Positions 62,183 through 64,000 of a stretch of DNA of 64,000 bases are shown here, one piece after another. Positions within the stretch are counted from its first letter, which is position 1; each line of letters begins with the position of its first letter. Origin of the DNA: JAAXKN01 sp050258815 (lineage in GTDB: Bacteria > Bacteroidota > Ignavibacteria > Ignavibacteriales > SURF-24); assembly GCA_050258815.1 (NCBI GenBank), contig JBLMZM010000142.1, positions 1 through 64,000 of the forward strand, read 5' to 3'. The notes under the pieces were generated by a model that was given only the letters and a program-made list of their open reading frames with translations, had not been told where the DNA came from and made no database searches. Both the position numbers and the translations under genes were made by a program.

Positions 62183-63577
62183 TTATTCGTTTCCTATTCT
62201 TTCCAGCTTTCCCCAATTCATTTCTATACCTAGAAACTCTTCAATAGTTGCCATGGCTTTTGTAATATCTATTATAAGGATAAAGACAAGTCTGTAAATA
62301 ATTGCGTAAGGTACCAGACGAATATCTTCTTTTTCAACGGCTACGCAATAAAGTGCAGTCATCAAATCGAGTAATGCAATCCCTGCCCACCAGAAGGCCA
62401 ACAGGTTCGACATTCCATAAAGCAATGCAACAACAATAAAAAACAGGTTTGCAAAAATATTCATTACAGGCCAGATAAGAGCCTCATAAAACATTGACCA
62501 CAGCACCAGTGAATTCCCAAAGTTAATTGTTGGGTTTAATAAATGCTTTTTATGCTTCAGGATAGACTGCAGAATACCCCTGGTCCATCTGTATCTCTGC
62601 TTTAATAGCTGGTTTAATGTTTCAGGAGCTTCTGTATAAGATATCGAATTCTGCTCATAGTAAATCTTCCAGCCTGAAGCCAGAATTTTCAACGTGAGGT
62701 CGGCATCTTCGGCAAAGGTATCACTCGAATAAAAACCCGCATCCTGAATGGCTTTTTTCCTGAAAATGCCAATAGGACCCGGAATAATATTAACAAGCCG
62801 TATAAGGCTTTGAGCGCTCCGGGGCATATTTAATCCTTCAACATACTCCAATGCCTGCAGATCCGTGATCATCTTCTTCCTGTTCAGTACCTTAACATTT
62901 CCGGCAACTGCTCCAATAGAAGGATCGGAAAAATGCTTAATACCCATTTTTAATGTCTGTTCCGAAAGCTGGGAGTCCCCATCCATACATAATACAAAAT
63001 CAGCACGTGACTGCTGTATTCCGGCATTCAATGCCTTGGATTTCCCGCCATTGGGTTTATTAATTATAGATACCCTGACCCTGGAAGTTTTTCCCTGATG
63101 TATACCCACCAGTGATTCCCCTACTTCTTTGGTGTTGTCAGTAGAACCATCATTTACAATTAATATCTCATAATTAGGATAATCCAACTCCAGCAGGGAT
63201 TTAATAGAACCCTTCAATACCTTACCCTCATTATATACAGGAACGATGATCGAAACAAATGGGTAAAAGTCATTCTTTGTTTCGACCGTGTACTTCGTAA
63301 TGTAAAGATATGCCATTACGAGTGTTGAAAAGTACCTGAAAAGCAGCACAAACAGGAATATGACCAATGAGACTATAGAAGAGAAAACGAACAGGTTCGG
63401 GTATGATAGTCCCGTCACCGGCAGAGTCATCGCTATTGTAATACTGAGTATCAACGATACTAACCCGGTAACAATTATGATCCATATGAGCTGAGCCCCC
63501 CTATCCTGATATGCCTGCGGTTTTTCAAAATTATCAAGTACAATTTTACTCTGCAGTATTTCCTTGTTTTTTCCCAT
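62183..63577 (-). CDS. Processive membrane glycosyltransferase, GT2 family
   Basis: 464 aa, similar in layout to PgaC/IcaA, hyaluronan and cellulose synthases. Two N-terminal helices (about 29-51 and 60-92), a cytosolic catalytic domain with V-P-V-Y-N-E-G, N-D-G-S-T-D, the metal-binding D-G-D-S, E-D-A-D-L and the processivity motif Q-R-Y-R-W (about 320-324), then four or five C-terminal helices. It probably polymerises and exports a beta-linked polysaccharide across the inner membrane; the sugar cannot be read from the sequence. It is the first gene of the group, and its promoter lies right of 63577. Confidence 0.92.
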   Translation of the reverse strand: MGKNKEILQSKIVLDNFEKPQAYQDRGAQLIWIIIVTGLVSLILSITIAMTLPVTGLSYPNLFVFSSIVSLVIFLFVLLFRYFSTLVMAYLYITKYTVETKNDFYPFVSIIVPVYNEGKVLKGSIKSLLELDYPNYEILIVNDGSTDNTKEVGESLVGIHQGKTSRVRVSIINKPNGGKSKALNAGIQQSRADFVLCMDGDSQLSEQTLKMGIKHFSDPSIGAVAGNVKVLNRKKMITDLQALEYVEGLNMPRSAQSLIRLVNIIPGPIGIFRKKAIQDAGFYSSDTFAEDADLTLKILASGWKIYYEQNSISYTEAPETLNQLLKQRYRWTRGILQSILKHKKHLLNPTINFGNSLVLWSMFYEALIWPVMNIFANLFFIVVALLYGMSNLLAFWWAGIALLDLMTALYCVAVEKEDIRLVPYAIIYRLVFILIIDITKAMATIEEFLGIEMNWGKLERIGNE

Positions 63578-63996
63578 TCCAGTATTCTTTCTGCTTATAT
63601 TAGTGATTCTAAACTGTTACACGGAATTAATGTTGCACAAAATTATAATCTTCGGTCAGTTGGGGTGTTTTTCTATACTATTTTATTCAAAATAACTTAA
63701 TTGCTTGATATTTTAATCTGGCAGCCATTATATTCAGTTTATAAATTCAATAATGGTGCCATTAAAAAACATGAATTAAAGGAGCTTATGACATATTGAG
63801 CCATTTTTTTTGTCTCAATTTCGAACAACCTTCGGGTGACTGACTCATTATTGTACAAATTATTTTGCTTGAAATAAACAGGAATTTATCTAAAACTCAA
63901 TTTAAAAACAATAATCTTTCAAAAAGTGATTTAGAGCAATCTTGCGATTACTAGTTTAATATTTTATTTTAACTGCAAACAATTCGGGAGGTTTAA
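63578..63996. other. Divergent intergenic region at the right end
   Basis: About 419 bases, very AT-rich, between the leftward GT2 gene and a rightward start codon at 63997. It should hold both promoters. No tRNA, terminator or small gene with a good ribosome-binding site is visible. Confidence 0.5.
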
Positions 63997-64000
63997 ATGT
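63997..64000 (+). CDS. Start codon of a rightward gene cut by the window edge
   Basis: ATG at 63997 with GGGAGG five bases upstream. Only the start codon and one more base are inside the window, so the product is unknown. Confidence 0.5.

Overview
The window is about 40% GC and reads as chromosomal DNA of a member of the Ignavibacteria or a close relative in the Bacteroidetes/Chlorobi group. This rests on the alternative complex III plus A2-type oxidase operon, the acetylated-DAP lysine genes, the outer-membrane proteins and lipoproteins (so a didermous cell), and the lexA-dinB-dnaE SOS operon. No rRNA, tRNA, transposase, integrase or CRISPR array was found. Genes are densely packed and many neighbours share ATGA, GTGA or TTGA stop/start junctions.

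Layout. (1) 1-13138, leftward: one respiratory operon, actA, a small Tat-type protein, actB, actC, an actD-actE fusion, actF, a membrane cytochrome c, sco, coxA, coxC, coxD, coxB and the start of ctaB. It would pass electrons from quinol through alternative complex III and cytochrome c to an oxygen-reducing aa3-type oxidase. (2) 13447-22152, leftward: a YwqK-like repeat protein, then glgA, gmhB, a lipoprotein, an outer-membrane protein, rpiB, glyA, tatC and a polyprenyl diphosphate synthase. (3) 22389-26578, rightward: hutI, ftcD, fchA and a secreted NamZ-like muramidase. (4) 26670-29477: an HELRH metallopeptidase-like protein, a small acidic protein, a soluble pyrophosphatase and proC. (5) 29575-36298, leftward: seven tightly packed genes (nucleotidyltransferase, ATP-grasp, class III aminotransferase, CDP-alcohol phosphotransferase, Gfo/Idh oxidoreductase, UPF0104 membrane protein, HAD protein). 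This set looks like an undescribed route to an amino-polyol phospholipid headgroup and is the best candidate for a new system in the window. (6) 36627-44557, rightward: a thioredoxin-reductase-like flavoprotein and a lysine/DAP operon with two aspartokinases, ending at a clear terminator. (7) 44748-50168: a PAS/GAF sensor kinase, a small membrane protein, a stand-alone cas6, an unknown helical protein and a 50-residue DUF5670-type protein. (8) 50349-54873, leftward: the SOS operon lexA, DUF72, dinB and a dnaE cut off at the palm/fingers boundary, with a perfect palindromic operator at the lexA promoter. (9) 55024-63577, leftward: a hybrid sensor kinase with a decayed ATPase domain, then a cell-surface polysaccharide-type group (GT2 synthase, membrane-anchored low-complexity protein, GATase/deacetylase-like membrane protein, fibronectin-III lipoprotein). 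A start codon with a good ribosome-binding site at 63997 opens a further rightward gene.

TTG and GTG starts are frequent and are often supported by a Shine-Dalgarno sequence or by a stop/start overlap. Functions are assigned from recognised motifs and family knowledge; no database search was run.
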